From Lachnospiraceae bacterium UBA4711 (GTDB lineage Bacteria > Bacillota > Clostridia > Lachnospirales > Lachnospiraceae), in assembly GCA_002404515.1 (NCBI GenBank), contig DHJV01000147.1, positions 3,799 to 20,852 of the forward strand: a DNA stretch of 17,054 nt, written 5' to 3'. A program made the translations under genes and the position numbers. Positions 1-6,970 of the stretch are shown piece by piece. Position 1 is the stretch's first letter, and each line of letters begins with the position of its first letter. Below the pieces are notes generated by a model, which was given only the letters and a program-made list of their open reading frames with translations, was not told the DNA's origin and searched no databases.

Positions 1-1353
1 GACGAGTTTTCTGACCCGAAGAAACTGCCTCAGATCGCCATTTCCGTGGATATGCTGGACACCGGCATCGACGTGCCGGAGGTGCTGAATCTGGTGTTCT
101 TTAAAAAGGTCATGAGCAAGGCAAAGTTCTGGCAGATGATTGGACGAGGAACGCGATTATGTCCAGGGTTGTTGGATGGAGAAGATAAGCAGAAGTTTTA
201 TATTTTTGACTTCTGTGGTAATTTTGAGTTTTTCAGATTGCATAAAGGAAAAGCAACAGCAAATATGCTTGCATTGCAAGGAGCAATATTCAATTTGCAA
301 TTTGACATGGCATATAAATTACAGGATATAGTATATCAGGCAGATCATTTGCAGGTGTTCCGAGAATCTCTGGTTCGACAAATGAGTGAGAAAGTGCAGG
401 AATTGCCGCGCGATAATTTTGCTGTACGTCAGCATCTGAAGTATGTTGACCTGTATTCTTCTGAAAAGAGTTATCAAGCACTTTCATACGAAGATACATT
501 ACTTGTTCGAGAGGAAGTTGCTCCGTTGATACAGCCAGATGGAGATGAAGCAAGTGCTGTTCGGTTTGATGCCCTGATGTATGGAATTGAACTCGCTTAT
601 TTAGCGGGAAAGAAATATTCAAAAGCCAGAAGTGACTTGTTTAAGCGTGTGGAGCGTGTGGCAAGTATAGCCAATATTCCGGAGATTCAGGCGCAGGAGG
701 TATTGATAAATAAAATCTTACATACAGATTATGTGGAGAATGGTGGAATTAATGAGTTTGAAGAAATCCGCAAGAAGTTGCGTGGATTGATGAAATATAT
801 TCCAAATGATAATGTCGTAAGATATATAACAAATTTTACGGATGAATTGTTGTCAATGGATTGGAATGATGCAGAACTTGACAATGATGAATTGAAAAAC
901 TATAAAGCAAAAGCAGAGTATTATGTACGCAACCATCAAGATAATATAGCGATTGCAAAGCTTAAAACGAATCAGCCGTTGACGAGTGTAGATGTTCAGA
1001 GTTTGGAAGAAATTTTGTGGAAAGAAGTTGGAACAAAGCAAGATTATGAGTACGAATATGGAACGAAACCGCTGGGTGAGTTTGTGCGTGAAATTGTAGG
1101 ATTGGATATGAATGCGGCAAAGGAGGCATTTTCTGAATATCTTACAGGTACGAGTCTGGATGAAAGGCAGATTTATTTTGTTAATCAGATTGTTGAGTAT
1201 ATTGTACATAATGGAATGATGAAAGATATGTCGGTACTACAAGAATCTCCATTTACGGATAAAGGAAGTGTAGTAGAGATATTCACAGACTTAAATGTAT
1301 GGATGGGGATACGGAAGGTGATTGACGAAATTAATGCGAACGCGGCAGCATAA
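1..1353 (+). CDS. hsdR: Type I restriction enzyme R subunit, C-terminal part (5' end off the window)
   Basis: The frame is open from base 1, so this is the last 450 residues of a longer protein; the ATG at 46 lies inside the helicase core and is not a start. Residues 17-24 (DMLDTGID) match superfamily 2 helicase motif V, and residues 45-52 (QMIGRGTR) match motif VI, the arginine-finger motif. About 400 residues of mostly helical sequence follow, as in the C-terminal region of EcoEI-like R subunits that contacts the methylase-specificity core. The family translocates DNA with ATP and cleaves unmodified DNA; the nuclease domain and helicase motifs I-IV would lie to the left. No methylase or specificity gene is visible here. 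Base composition drops sharply after about base 150. An R-like solitary DEAD/DEAH helicase is the main alternative. Confidence 0.82.
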   Translation, partial: DEFSDPKKLPQIAISVDMLDTGIDVPEVLNLVFFKKVMSKAKFWQMIGRGTRLCPGLLDGEDKQKFYIFDFCGNFEFFRLHKGKATANMLALQGAIFNLQFDMAYKLQDIVYQADHLQVFRESLVRQMSEKVQELPRDNFAVRQHLKYVDLYSSEKSYQALSYEDTLLVREEVAPLIQPDGDEASAVRFDALMYGIELAYLAGKKYSKARSDLFKRVERVASIANIPEIQAQEVLINKILHTDYVENGGINEFEEIRKKLRGLMKYIPNDNVVRYITNFTDELLSMDWNDAELDNDELKNYKAKAEYYVRNHQDNIAIAKLKTNQPLTSVDVQSLEEILWKEVGTKQDYEYEYGTKPLGEFVREIVGLDMNAAKEAFSEYLTGTSLDERQIYFVNQIVEYIVHNGMMKDMSVLQESPFTDKGSVVEIFTDLNVWMGIRKVIDEINANAAA

Positions 1354-1370
1354 GAAAAGGCATAAATAAT

Positions 1371-1790
1371 ATGAAACTACATGAAAAAACAACCAAATCA
1401 AATGCGATGCTTCATGTCACACTCGCCTGTACCTTGGTGATTGCCGTTGTGATATTCTTATTTGCAAAAGGCTATGTGGCAGATAAGTTGACATTTAACA
1501 TTGTACGATACATGAGCCAGAGAAAAATCCTGTTATTATATCTTGGAGTCATCAATCTCGTAACGTTTATCCTATTTGGCGTCGACAAGTATGCGGCAAT
1601 TAAGGGGAAATGGAGAATCCCGGTAGCAACTTTGTTAGGATTTTCGTTTGCTGGCGGCGCGATTGGTGGTATAATTGCGATGTACTTATTTCATCACAAG
1701 ACACAGAAGAATTATTTTGCGGTTGGACTTCCGATGATGATCGTGACACAGATTGTGGTGCTGTTTTATTGTATGAATGCACCGTGGTAA
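1371..1790 (+). CDS. DUF1294 small integral membrane protein
   Basis: This 139-residue protein has hydrophobic segments at about 17-34, 52-71, 86-107 and 118-135. It carries the DUF1294 signature: N62 and F67, then DK at 72-73, WRIP at 81-84, a glycine-rich turn (GGAIGG, 95-100) and a histidine-lysine-threonine motif (HHKT, 108-111) before the last helix. The family's function is unknown; members are short membrane proteins of about 90-200 residues. The start ATG follows the hsdR stop by 17 bases, with only a modest GAAAAGG ribosome site, so it may be transcribed with hsdR. The extra N-terminal helix before the core domain is a common variant. The family call is firm; no function is claimed. 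Confidence 0.8.
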   Translation: MKLHEKTTKSNAMLHVTLACTLVIAVVIFLFAKGYVADKLTFNIVRYMSQRKILLLYLGVINLVTFILFGVDKYAAIKGKWRIPVATLLGFSFAGGAIGGIIAMYLFHHKTQKNYFAVGLPMMIVTQIVVLFYCMNAPW

Positions 1791-1882
1791 ATCTGAAAGT
1801 ACAACGCGACAATAATTTGCATAGTGCGAGAACAATTTGAATACAACAAAAACAGAGAATGAAAAATACTAGGGGAGAAGAC

Positions 1883-2242
1883 ATGGGTATACTTGGAAAT
1901 ATTTTATGGTTTATATTTGGCGGTTTTGCAGCCGGGCTTTCATGGGTGATCGCGGGAATCGGATGGTGCATTACGATCATAGGAATTCCAATTGGCTTGC
2001 AGTGCTTTAAGTTCGCAGGGCTTGCATTTTTTCCGTTTGGCAAGGAAGTTACATATGGTGGCGGGGCGATGAGTCTCATCGCGAATATATTCTGGCTGCT
2101 CCTGACGGGCATTCCGATGGCGATTGCAGATGCAGTCTGGGGATGTATCCTGTGCATCACGATTATTGGTATTCCATTCGGGAAGCAATTTTTCAAGCTG
2201 GCAAAATTGTCGCTGATGCCATTTGGGGCAACGGTCGCATAG
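1883..2242 (+). CDS. yccF: YccF family inner-membrane protein
   Basis: I start this at the ATG at 1883 rather than the in-frame ATG at 1859, because a strong AGGGGAG site (1871-1877) sits five bases upstream of it and because family members begin with the G-x-L-x-N-x-L-W motif seen here (MGILGNILW). The 119-residue product has two copies of the same unit: ITIIGIPIG at 30-38 with PFG at 51-53, and ITIIGIPFG at 92-100 with PFG at 113-115. Each unit follows a hydrophobic helix. This internal duplication is typical of YccF (formerly DUF307). The family is membrane-bound and of unknown biochemical role. It is 92 bases from the DUF1294 gene and 16 bases from the next gene. Confidence 0.85.
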   Translation: MGILGNILWFIFGGFAAGLSWVIAGIGWCITIIGIPIGLQCFKFAGLAFFPFGKEVTYGGGAMSLIANIFWLLLTGIPMAIADAVWGCILCITIIGIPFGKQFFKLAKLSLMPFGATVA

Positions 2243-2258
2243 TAAGAGGAAATAGAGC

Positions 2259-2711
2259 ATGCAAATATTTGTAGATGCCGATGCCTGCCCGGTCGTGCGT
2301 ATCGTGGAGGAAATCGCGGAAAAATATCATATCCAGACGACGTTACTGTGCGACACGAATCATGTCTTGAATTCTGACTATAGCGAGGTAATCGTGGTTG
2401 GTGCCGGTGCGGATGCAGTGGACTACAAACTGATCAGTCTTTGCCATAAGGGTGACATCGTTGTGTCGCAGGATTATGGAGTCGCGGCGATGGCACTTGG
2501 GAAAGGTGCGTATGCGATCCATCAGTCTGGAAAATGGTACACAGATGCGAACATTGACCAGATGTTGATGGAGCGGCATTTGAATAAGAAAGCAAGGCGG
2601 AGTTCGGGGAAGAATCATTTAAAAGGTCCAAGAAAACGGACCGAGGAAGATGATATAAGATTTGCAGAATCATTTGAGAAGCTGGTGTTGAAAGGAGGAG
2701 CCTTGGAATGA
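2259..2711 (+). CDS. yaiI: YaiI/YqxD family PIN-like protein (UPF0178, DUF188)
   Basis: This 150-residue protein has the full family signature. It opens with a beta-strand and acidic residues (FVDADACPV, 4-12), followed by a TNH motif at 33-35, a DIVVSQDYG segment at 66-74 (D72 probably catalytic or metal-binding), and the conserved basic tail around HLKGPRKRT (120-128). The fold belongs to the PIN-like nuclease group, so metal-dependent RNA or DNA cleavage is possible, but no substrate is established for the family. An AAGAGGA site (about 2245-2251) precedes the ATG. The last bases overlap the next start codon as ATGA, which suggests translational coupling to the small cysteine protein downstream. 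Confidence 0.9.
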   Translation: MQIFVDADACPVVRIVEEIAEKYHIQTTLLCDTNHVLNSDYSEVIVVGAGADAVDYKLISLCHKGDIVVSQDYGVAAMALGKGAYAIHQSGKWYTDANIDQMLMERHLNKKARRSSGKNHLKGPRKRTEEDDIRFAESFEKLVLKGGALE

Positions 2712-2926
2712 AAAGTATACTCATCAAAGATACGACGCGGGAGGAACGAATCCGCATCGTGCAGGAGGGACTGAACCAATGTGGTGGTGCCTGTGATTTC
2801 TGTAATGGCTGTGACAATTTAGGTGGTGGTTCCGTAGATGCGTTTTACGAACCATATATCAACGGCGAGAAAGAATTGCGGGAATTAAACGAAGCTTATA
2901 CAAGCAATTCCGGTATGGTTCATTAG
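2708..2926 (+). CDS. Small four-cysteine protein A (function unknown)
   Basis: This 72-residue protein overlaps the YaiI stop (ATGA) and has a strong AAAGGAGG site at 2691-2698. Its core has four cysteines, C25, C29, C32 and C35, spaced C-x3-C-x2-C-x2-C, followed by an acidic and aromatic stretch with YINGEK (50-55). The spacing suggests one zinc ion or an iron-sulphur centre. The first three cysteines resemble the radical-SAM CX3CX2C spacing, but the protein is far too short for that enzyme fold. The next gene is a clear paralog with identical cysteine spacing. I do not recognise a named family; coding status is supported by the ribosome site, the overlap and the paralogy. Confidence 0.75.
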   Translation: MKSILIKDTTREERIRIVQEGLNQCGGACDFCNGCDNLGGGSVDAFYEPYINGEKELRELNEAYTSNSGMVH

Positions 2927-2935
2927 GGTGATGCG

Positions 2936-3130
2936 ATGAGACCACCGGAGATTGCAGCCTCGACTGAGGAGGAACGAAGAAATTATATCAAGCAGGCATT
3001 TCCATGTATCGCGGATTGCGATATGTGTGGGATTTGTACGGTGTTTAAGGGAAAAGATCCGGAGCTTGCATACGCGGATTATATCAGTGGGAAACGCGAT
3101 TATCTGGATGTATCCGAAGGCTACCGATGA
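2936..3130 (+). CDS. Small four-cysteine protein B, paralog of the preceding gene
   Basis: This 64-residue protein starts nine bases after the stop of protein A, in the same frame, with AGGGTG (2925-2930) as ribosome site. It has C24, C28, C31 and C34, again C-x3-C-x2-C-x2-C, and a YISGKR segment (49-54) at the same distance from the first cysteine as YINGEK in protein A. Both also begin the domain with an EER helix. The pair probably arose by tandem duplication and the two may work together, for example as metal-binding partners. Function is unknown. About 90 bases without a recognisable gene separate it from the HD hydrolase. Confidence 0.72.
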   Translation: MRPPEIAASTEEERRNYIKQAFPCIADCDMCGICTVFKGKDPELAYADYISGKRDYLDVSEGYR

Positions 3131-3219
3131 TATTTGCGGGCGGTATGGAACCCATGCCCTGATATGCACGCAGAGGTATCTTGAAACCAGATTATAAACG
3201 ACAGAAAAGAGGAATAGAC

Positions 3220-3825
3220 ATGAATCACATTGCAAGAGATGATGCATTTGAATTATTGAAGAAGTACAACAAGGATCCATTCCACATCCAGCACGCGCTG
3301 ACGGTAGAGGCAGTTATGAAATGGTATGCAAACGAGCTTGGATATGGCGACGATGCCGAGTATTGGGGAATCGTTGGATTGTTACATGATATTGATTTTG
3401 AATTGTATCCGGCAGAGCATTGCCTGAAGGCACCGGAGTTGTTGCGCGAGGGTGGCGTGTCCGAGGATATCATTCATGGAGTATGTTCACATGGTTATGG
3501 AATCACGGTCGAATGTGGGGAGACGATCGATGTGAAGCCGGAGCATGAGATGGAGAAAGTGCTTTTTGCCGCCGATGAGCTGACTGGACTGATCTGGGCG
3601 GCTGCGCTCATGCGTCCGTCGAAGAGCACGAAGGATATGGAATTAAAATCCCTGAAGAAGAAATATAAGAGCAAGGGATTTGCGGCAGGCTGTTCGCGTG
3701 AGGTGATTGAGCGCGGGGCCAAGCAGCTTGGCTGGGAGTTAGAGAAGCTTCTGACGATGACTTTACAGGCGATGGCAGCAACCGAAGATGAGATTCAGGC
3801 AGAGATGGAGGCATACAACGCATGA
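3220..3825 (+). CDS. HD-superfamily hydrolase
   Basis: I start this at the ATG at 3220, which has an AAGAGGA site (3207-3213) six bases upstream. An in-frame TTG at 3181 would add 13 residues but has no ribosome site. The 201-residue product has the HD metal-site pattern: H25 in an HxxH segment, H56-D57 in LLHDID, H91 in CSHGYG, and D119 in AADELTG. The family binds one or two metal ions and hydrolyses phosphate esters of nucleotides or signalling molecules; it resembles the COG2316-type predicted hydrolases, whose substrate is not known. Its stop overlaps the start of the PAS gene (ATGA), so the two are probably translated together. Confidence 0.85.
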   Translation: MNHIARDDAFELLKKYNKDPFHIQHALTVEAVMKWYANELGYGDDAEYWGIVGLLHDIDFELYPAEHCLKAPELLREGGVSEDIIHGVCSHGYGITVECGETIDVKPEHEMEKVLFAADELTGLIWAAALMRPSKSTKDMELKSLKKKYKSKGFAAGCSREVIERGAKQLGWELEKLLTMTLQAMAATEDEIQAEMEAYNA

Positions 3826-4190
3826 ATGAATATTTCAAAAGCATCATAGATCAGGAGCGTGCATCGGTCGTGATCTGCAACCTGAATCATGAGATTATTT
3901 ATATGAATCCAGCGGCGATTAAAAACTATGCGAAGCGTGGGGGTGAGGCACTGGTGGGGAAAAGCCTGCATGCCTGTCACAACCCGGAATCGAACAAGAA
4001 AATCCAGCAGGTGGTTGATTGGTTTGCAGCGGATGTAAGCCACAATCTTGTATATACCAGTTACAACGCAAAGCAGAACAAGGACGTATATATGGTAGCT
4101 CTGCGGGATAGTAATCAGAAGCTGATTGGATATTACGAGAAGCACGAATACCGCGACCGGGAGACGATGAAGTTTTATGACATGCAATAG
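3822..4190 (+). CDS. Stand-alone PAS-domain protein
   Basis: The 122-residue product is essentially a single PAS domain. The N-terminal strand VVICNLNHEIIYMNPAA (16-32) is the typical PAS core start. It is followed by GKSLHACHNPES (46-57) and ends with a strand and LIGYYEKHEYRD (101-112). The CH-P-S part resembles the PAS domain at the end of DUF438 proteins. H50, C52 and H53 are candidate ligands for heme or metal, by inference only. No output domain is attached. It overlaps the HD hydrolase gene by four bases and lies 60 bases upstream of hybrid kinase 1, so it could modulate either one. The PAS fold is confident; ligand and partner are not known. Confidence 0.82.
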   Translation: MNEYFKSIIDQERASVVICNLNHEIIYMNPAAIKNYAKRGGEALVGKSLHACHNPESNKKIQQVVDWFAADVSHNLVYTSYNAKQNKDVYMVALRDSNQKLIGYYEKHEYRDRETMKFYDMQ

Positions 4191-4250
4191 AGGAAGATAT
4201 GGATTTGTGGGTGGAATATCATTAAAAACAGAAAAGAAGGACTGGAGAGT

Positions 4251-6143
4251 ATGAAGAAAAAACATCAACGATTCATATTGGAAATGCTGACAGGGTTATT
4301 AATCAGCGTCTTGTTTGTATCGGTGTATACCTATGTGCTGCAGAGGGATTTCGCGAAGACATCCCTTGAAGCAACCGTAGAACGGGACAAACAGTGCTCA
4401 GACGCTATACACACCCTTGTTTCCAATCGTTTAACCAGAGATGATTTTAATGATATCAACTCGATGGAAGATATGAAAACTGACCGGTACAAGGAACTGC
4501 AAAAACAGCTGAACGAACTTCGTTCATTGAATTCAACGCGGTATCTGTATACTGCAAAGCGTGGAGCGGATGGCAAACTGATATATCTTGTGGATGGACT
4601 CGATCTGGGAGCTGGCGATTTTGCATATCCGGGCACATACATTGAGGAAGAGATGATTCCTTACATTGATGCAGCTCTTTCAGGGGAGATTATCTATTCT
4701 CAGGAGATTGTGGATACCACATGGGGACATATATTTACTGCATGTTATCCTGTCGTTGCATCAGACGGTTCGGGAGATGTGATCGGCGCGCTTTGCATGG
4801 AAATAGATATGGAGGAAACTTATAACTTCATTAAGGCGAGTAATCATAAGGCAACGGAAATTGCAGCAATCGCATCTATGGTGTTAATGGTGCTCGGTGT
4901 TGTGGTGTATATTTATTTACACCAACAGAAGCGTATGGAAGCGGAACAGCAGGAGGCTTTGCAGGAGGCAGTGCGCGCTGCGGATGCTGCGAATCAGGCG
5001 AAAACGACATTTTTATTCAATATGAGTCATGATATCCGGACGCCGATGAATGCTATTTTAGGATTTGCGGATCTGGCAAAGAAAAAAATAGGAGATCCGG
5101 ATACATTAGCTGATTATCTTGATAAAATCCAGATGAGTGGAAATCGTATGCTTGCGATACTGGATAATGTCCTTGAGATGTCACAGATTGAATCCGGAAA
5201 AACTGTTTTGGAAGAACGCGCGGTTGAAGTGGGGAAGCTGCTTGAGAGCTGCGTAACGATGATGCAGGCGGATCTGGATAAGAAGCATCAGACGCTGACG
5301 ATTTCAAAAGAAATTATTGAAGCATATGTATATATGGATCCGGCGTGTATTACAGAGATAATTTTGAATTTAGTCAGCAATTCAATTAAATACACAGGAG
5401 AAGGGGGACAGATTCACTGTTCGATTCGCCAGAGTAAGAGCGAAAGAGCTGGGTTTGTCAAACAGGAATTTCAGGTGGTTGATAATGGAATTGGTATGTC
5501 GCAGGAATTTCAGGCGCATATCTATGAGATGTTTTCAAGGGAACGGTCATCCACCGCGAGCGGGATACAGGGAACCGGGCTCGGCATGGGAATTGTGAAA
5601 AAATATGTTGATATGCTTGGTGGCACCATTGACCTGCAGAGTGAAGTGGGAAAAGGCAGTACGTTTACTGTCCGCATCGAGAGCAGAATTGCATCTTATG
5701 AGGAGACACAGCCGCAGAAGACAAGACAGGTAATGAAGCCGGATGCACTGCAGGGAAAAAGAATTTTGCTGGCTGAGGATAATGATTTGAATGCTGAAAT
5801 TGCAATAGAACTTCTGTCGGAGGTAGGACTGGTTGTTGAACGGGCAGAAAATGGCGTGAATTGTGTAGAAATGCTTGAGAAAGCAGACAAGGATTATTAT
5901 TCGCTGATTCTGATGGATATACAGATGCCGGTTCTGGATGGCTATGAAGCTACGAAGAAGATTCGCAAGATGTCCGATGCTGACAAAGCAGGAATTCCAA
6001 TTATCGCGATGACTGCAAATGCGTTTGCGGAAGACCGGCGTCATGCGATGGAGGCCGGAATGAATGATCATGCGGCGAAGCCGATTGACATGAATAAACT
6101 GGTTCCGATTTTGTTGAAGTATCTGGATGGAGAACATTCGTAG
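4251..6143 (+). CDS. Hybrid sensor histidine kinase/response regulator 1
   Basis: The 630-residue protein has a membrane helix at about 9-30, an extracytoplasmic sensor region (about 31-203, Cache-like in character) and a second helix at about 204-223. A short coiled segment is followed by the dimerisation domain with phosphoaccepting H260 in NMSHDIRTP. The ATPase domain follows (N373/N377 of the N box, DNGIGM at 411-416, GTGLGMG at 441-447), then a receiver domain (acidic pair E509-D510, phosphoacceptor D556 in LMDIQMP, T588, K610). No HPt domain is present, so phosphate must pass to a separate HPt protein and regulator. It has an ATG start with GGAG just upstream. The gene ends 29 bases before the solute-binding lipoprotein. 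The signal is unknown. Confidence 0.93.
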   Translation: MKKKHQRFILEMLTGLLISVLFVSVYTYVLQRDFAKTSLEATVERDKQCSDAIHTLVSNRLTRDDFNDINSMEDMKTDRYKELQKQLNELRSLNSTRYLYTAKRGADGKLIYLVDGLDLGAGDFAYPGTYIEEEMIPYIDAALSGEIIYSQEIVDTTWGHIFTACYPVVASDGSGDVIGALCMEIDMEETYNFIKASNHKATEIAAIASMVLMVLGVVVYIYLHQQKRMEAEQQEALQEAVRAADAANQAKTTFLFNMSHDIRTPMNAILGFADLAKKKIGDPDTLADYLDKIQMSGNRMLAILDNVLEMSQIESGKTVLEERAVEVGKLLESCVTMMQADLDKKHQTLTISKEIIEAYVYMDPACITEIILNLVSNSIKYTGEGGQIHCSIRQSKSERAGFVKQEFQVVDNGIGMSQEFQAHIYEMFSRERSSTASGIQGTGLGMGIVKKYVDMLGGTIDLQSEVGKGSTFTVRIESRIASYEETQPQKTRQVMKPDALQGKRILLAEDNDLNAEIAIELLSEVGLVVERAENGVNCVEMLEKADKDYYSLILMDIQMPVLDGYEATKKIRKMSDADKAGIPIIAMTANAFAEDRRHAMEAGMNDHAAKPIDMNKLVPILLKYLDGEHS

Positions 6144-6172
6144 ATAAAAGGAGTAGACACAAGGAGACGACT

Positions 6173-6970
6173 GTGGTGCAGAAAAAACAAATTGTATTAT
6201 TTTTAATTGCATGTATTTTGTGCGTGTGTTGTGCATGTTCTTCTGAGAAGAAGGAAGCATTACCACAGCTTGTGATTGGGTGCGATACCCTGCGACCATA
6301 TAGTTATGCAGACGAGGATGGAAATCCGGCTGGAATGGATGTGGATCTTGCGAAGGAAGCCTGCAAACGGATGGGCTATGAGCCGGTGTTTATCTATATC
6401 GACTGGGATGAACGGGATTCGCTTTTAGAGAATGGAGATATTGATTGTCTATGGAGCTGTTTTTCGATGGATGGCCAGGAAGAAGATTATGCGTGGGCGG
6501 GACCATATATGTATAGCCGTCAGGTGGTTGCGGTAAAAGCGGAAAGCTCAATTAAACATCTGACCGATTTGAATAACAAGCGTGTGGCGGTTCGCGTAGG
6601 GGCAAAGGCAGAGTCGATTCTGCTGAATCAGGATGACCCGGAGATTCCGGATGTTCAGAATGTATTCAGCCTGGATAATATGAGTGATGTTGTGACGGCA
6701 CTGCGGAATGATTATGTGGATGCCTGTGCCGGATATGCGGCAGCGGTACGTGATCAGCTGCAAAATGACGGTGTTGACTATCGCTTTCTGGACGAAGACC
6801 TGAACTATGCGAAGTTAGGTGTCGCATTTTTGAAGAATGGGGATGCCACGATTCAAAATGCGCTGCAGGAAACTCTGGATGCAATGCTCGCAGATGGAAC
6901 GACCGAGCAGATTCTGAAAAGCTATGGTGTCGATACAGATAAGGTGCTTAGGAGGAACGGGGATGAATAA
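6173..6970 (+). CDS. Family 3 solute-binding lipoprotein, without a transporter
   Basis: Translation starts at GTG 6173 (a second GTG follows directly), with AAGGAG at 6161-6166. The N-terminus is a lipoprotein signal with lipidated cysteine probably C22 (CCAC-SS). Residues 31-255 form a bacterial family 3 solute-binding domain: VIGCDTLRPYSY at the start, GMDVDLAKEACKRMGY at 54-69, AWAGPYMYS at 107-115, and a C-terminal helix ending EQILKSYGV. The position that is normally the carboxylate-binding arginine aligns with Q102, and the usual amine-binding aspartate aligns with Y188, so canonical amino-acid binding is doubtful. No permease or ATPase gene is near. It lies between two hybrid kinases and overlaps the second by eight bases, which points to an extracellular co-sensor role. 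Confidence 0.88.
   Translation: MVQKKQIVLFLIACILCVCCACSSEKKEALPQLVIGCDTLRPYSYADEDGNPAGMDVDLAKEACKRMGYEPVFIYIDWDERDSLLENGDIDCLWSCFSMDGQEEDYAWAGPYMYSRQVVAVKAESSIKHLTDLNNKRVAVRVGAKAESILLNQDDPEIPDVQNVFSLDNMSDVVTALRNDYVDACAGYAAAVRDQLQNDGVDYRFLDEDLNYAKLGVAFLKNGDATIQNALQETLDAMLADGTTEQILKSYGVDTDKVLRRNGDE

Noticed and set aside
1600..2196. 198-residue open frame on the minus strand
   Set aside because: It is antisense to the DUF1294 and YccF genes, both of which have clear family motifs and ribosome sites on the + strand.
3138..3160. Hairpin GGTATGG/CCATGCC between the cysteine protein and the HD hydrolase
   Set aside because: It is short, has a wobble pair and is not followed by a T tract, so it is not supported as a terminator or regulatory site.
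5547..6299. 250-residue open frame on the minus strand
   Set aside because: It lies antisense to the kinase 1 ATPase and receiver domains and the start of the solute-binding gene, has no recognisable domain and is a shadow of the coding strand.
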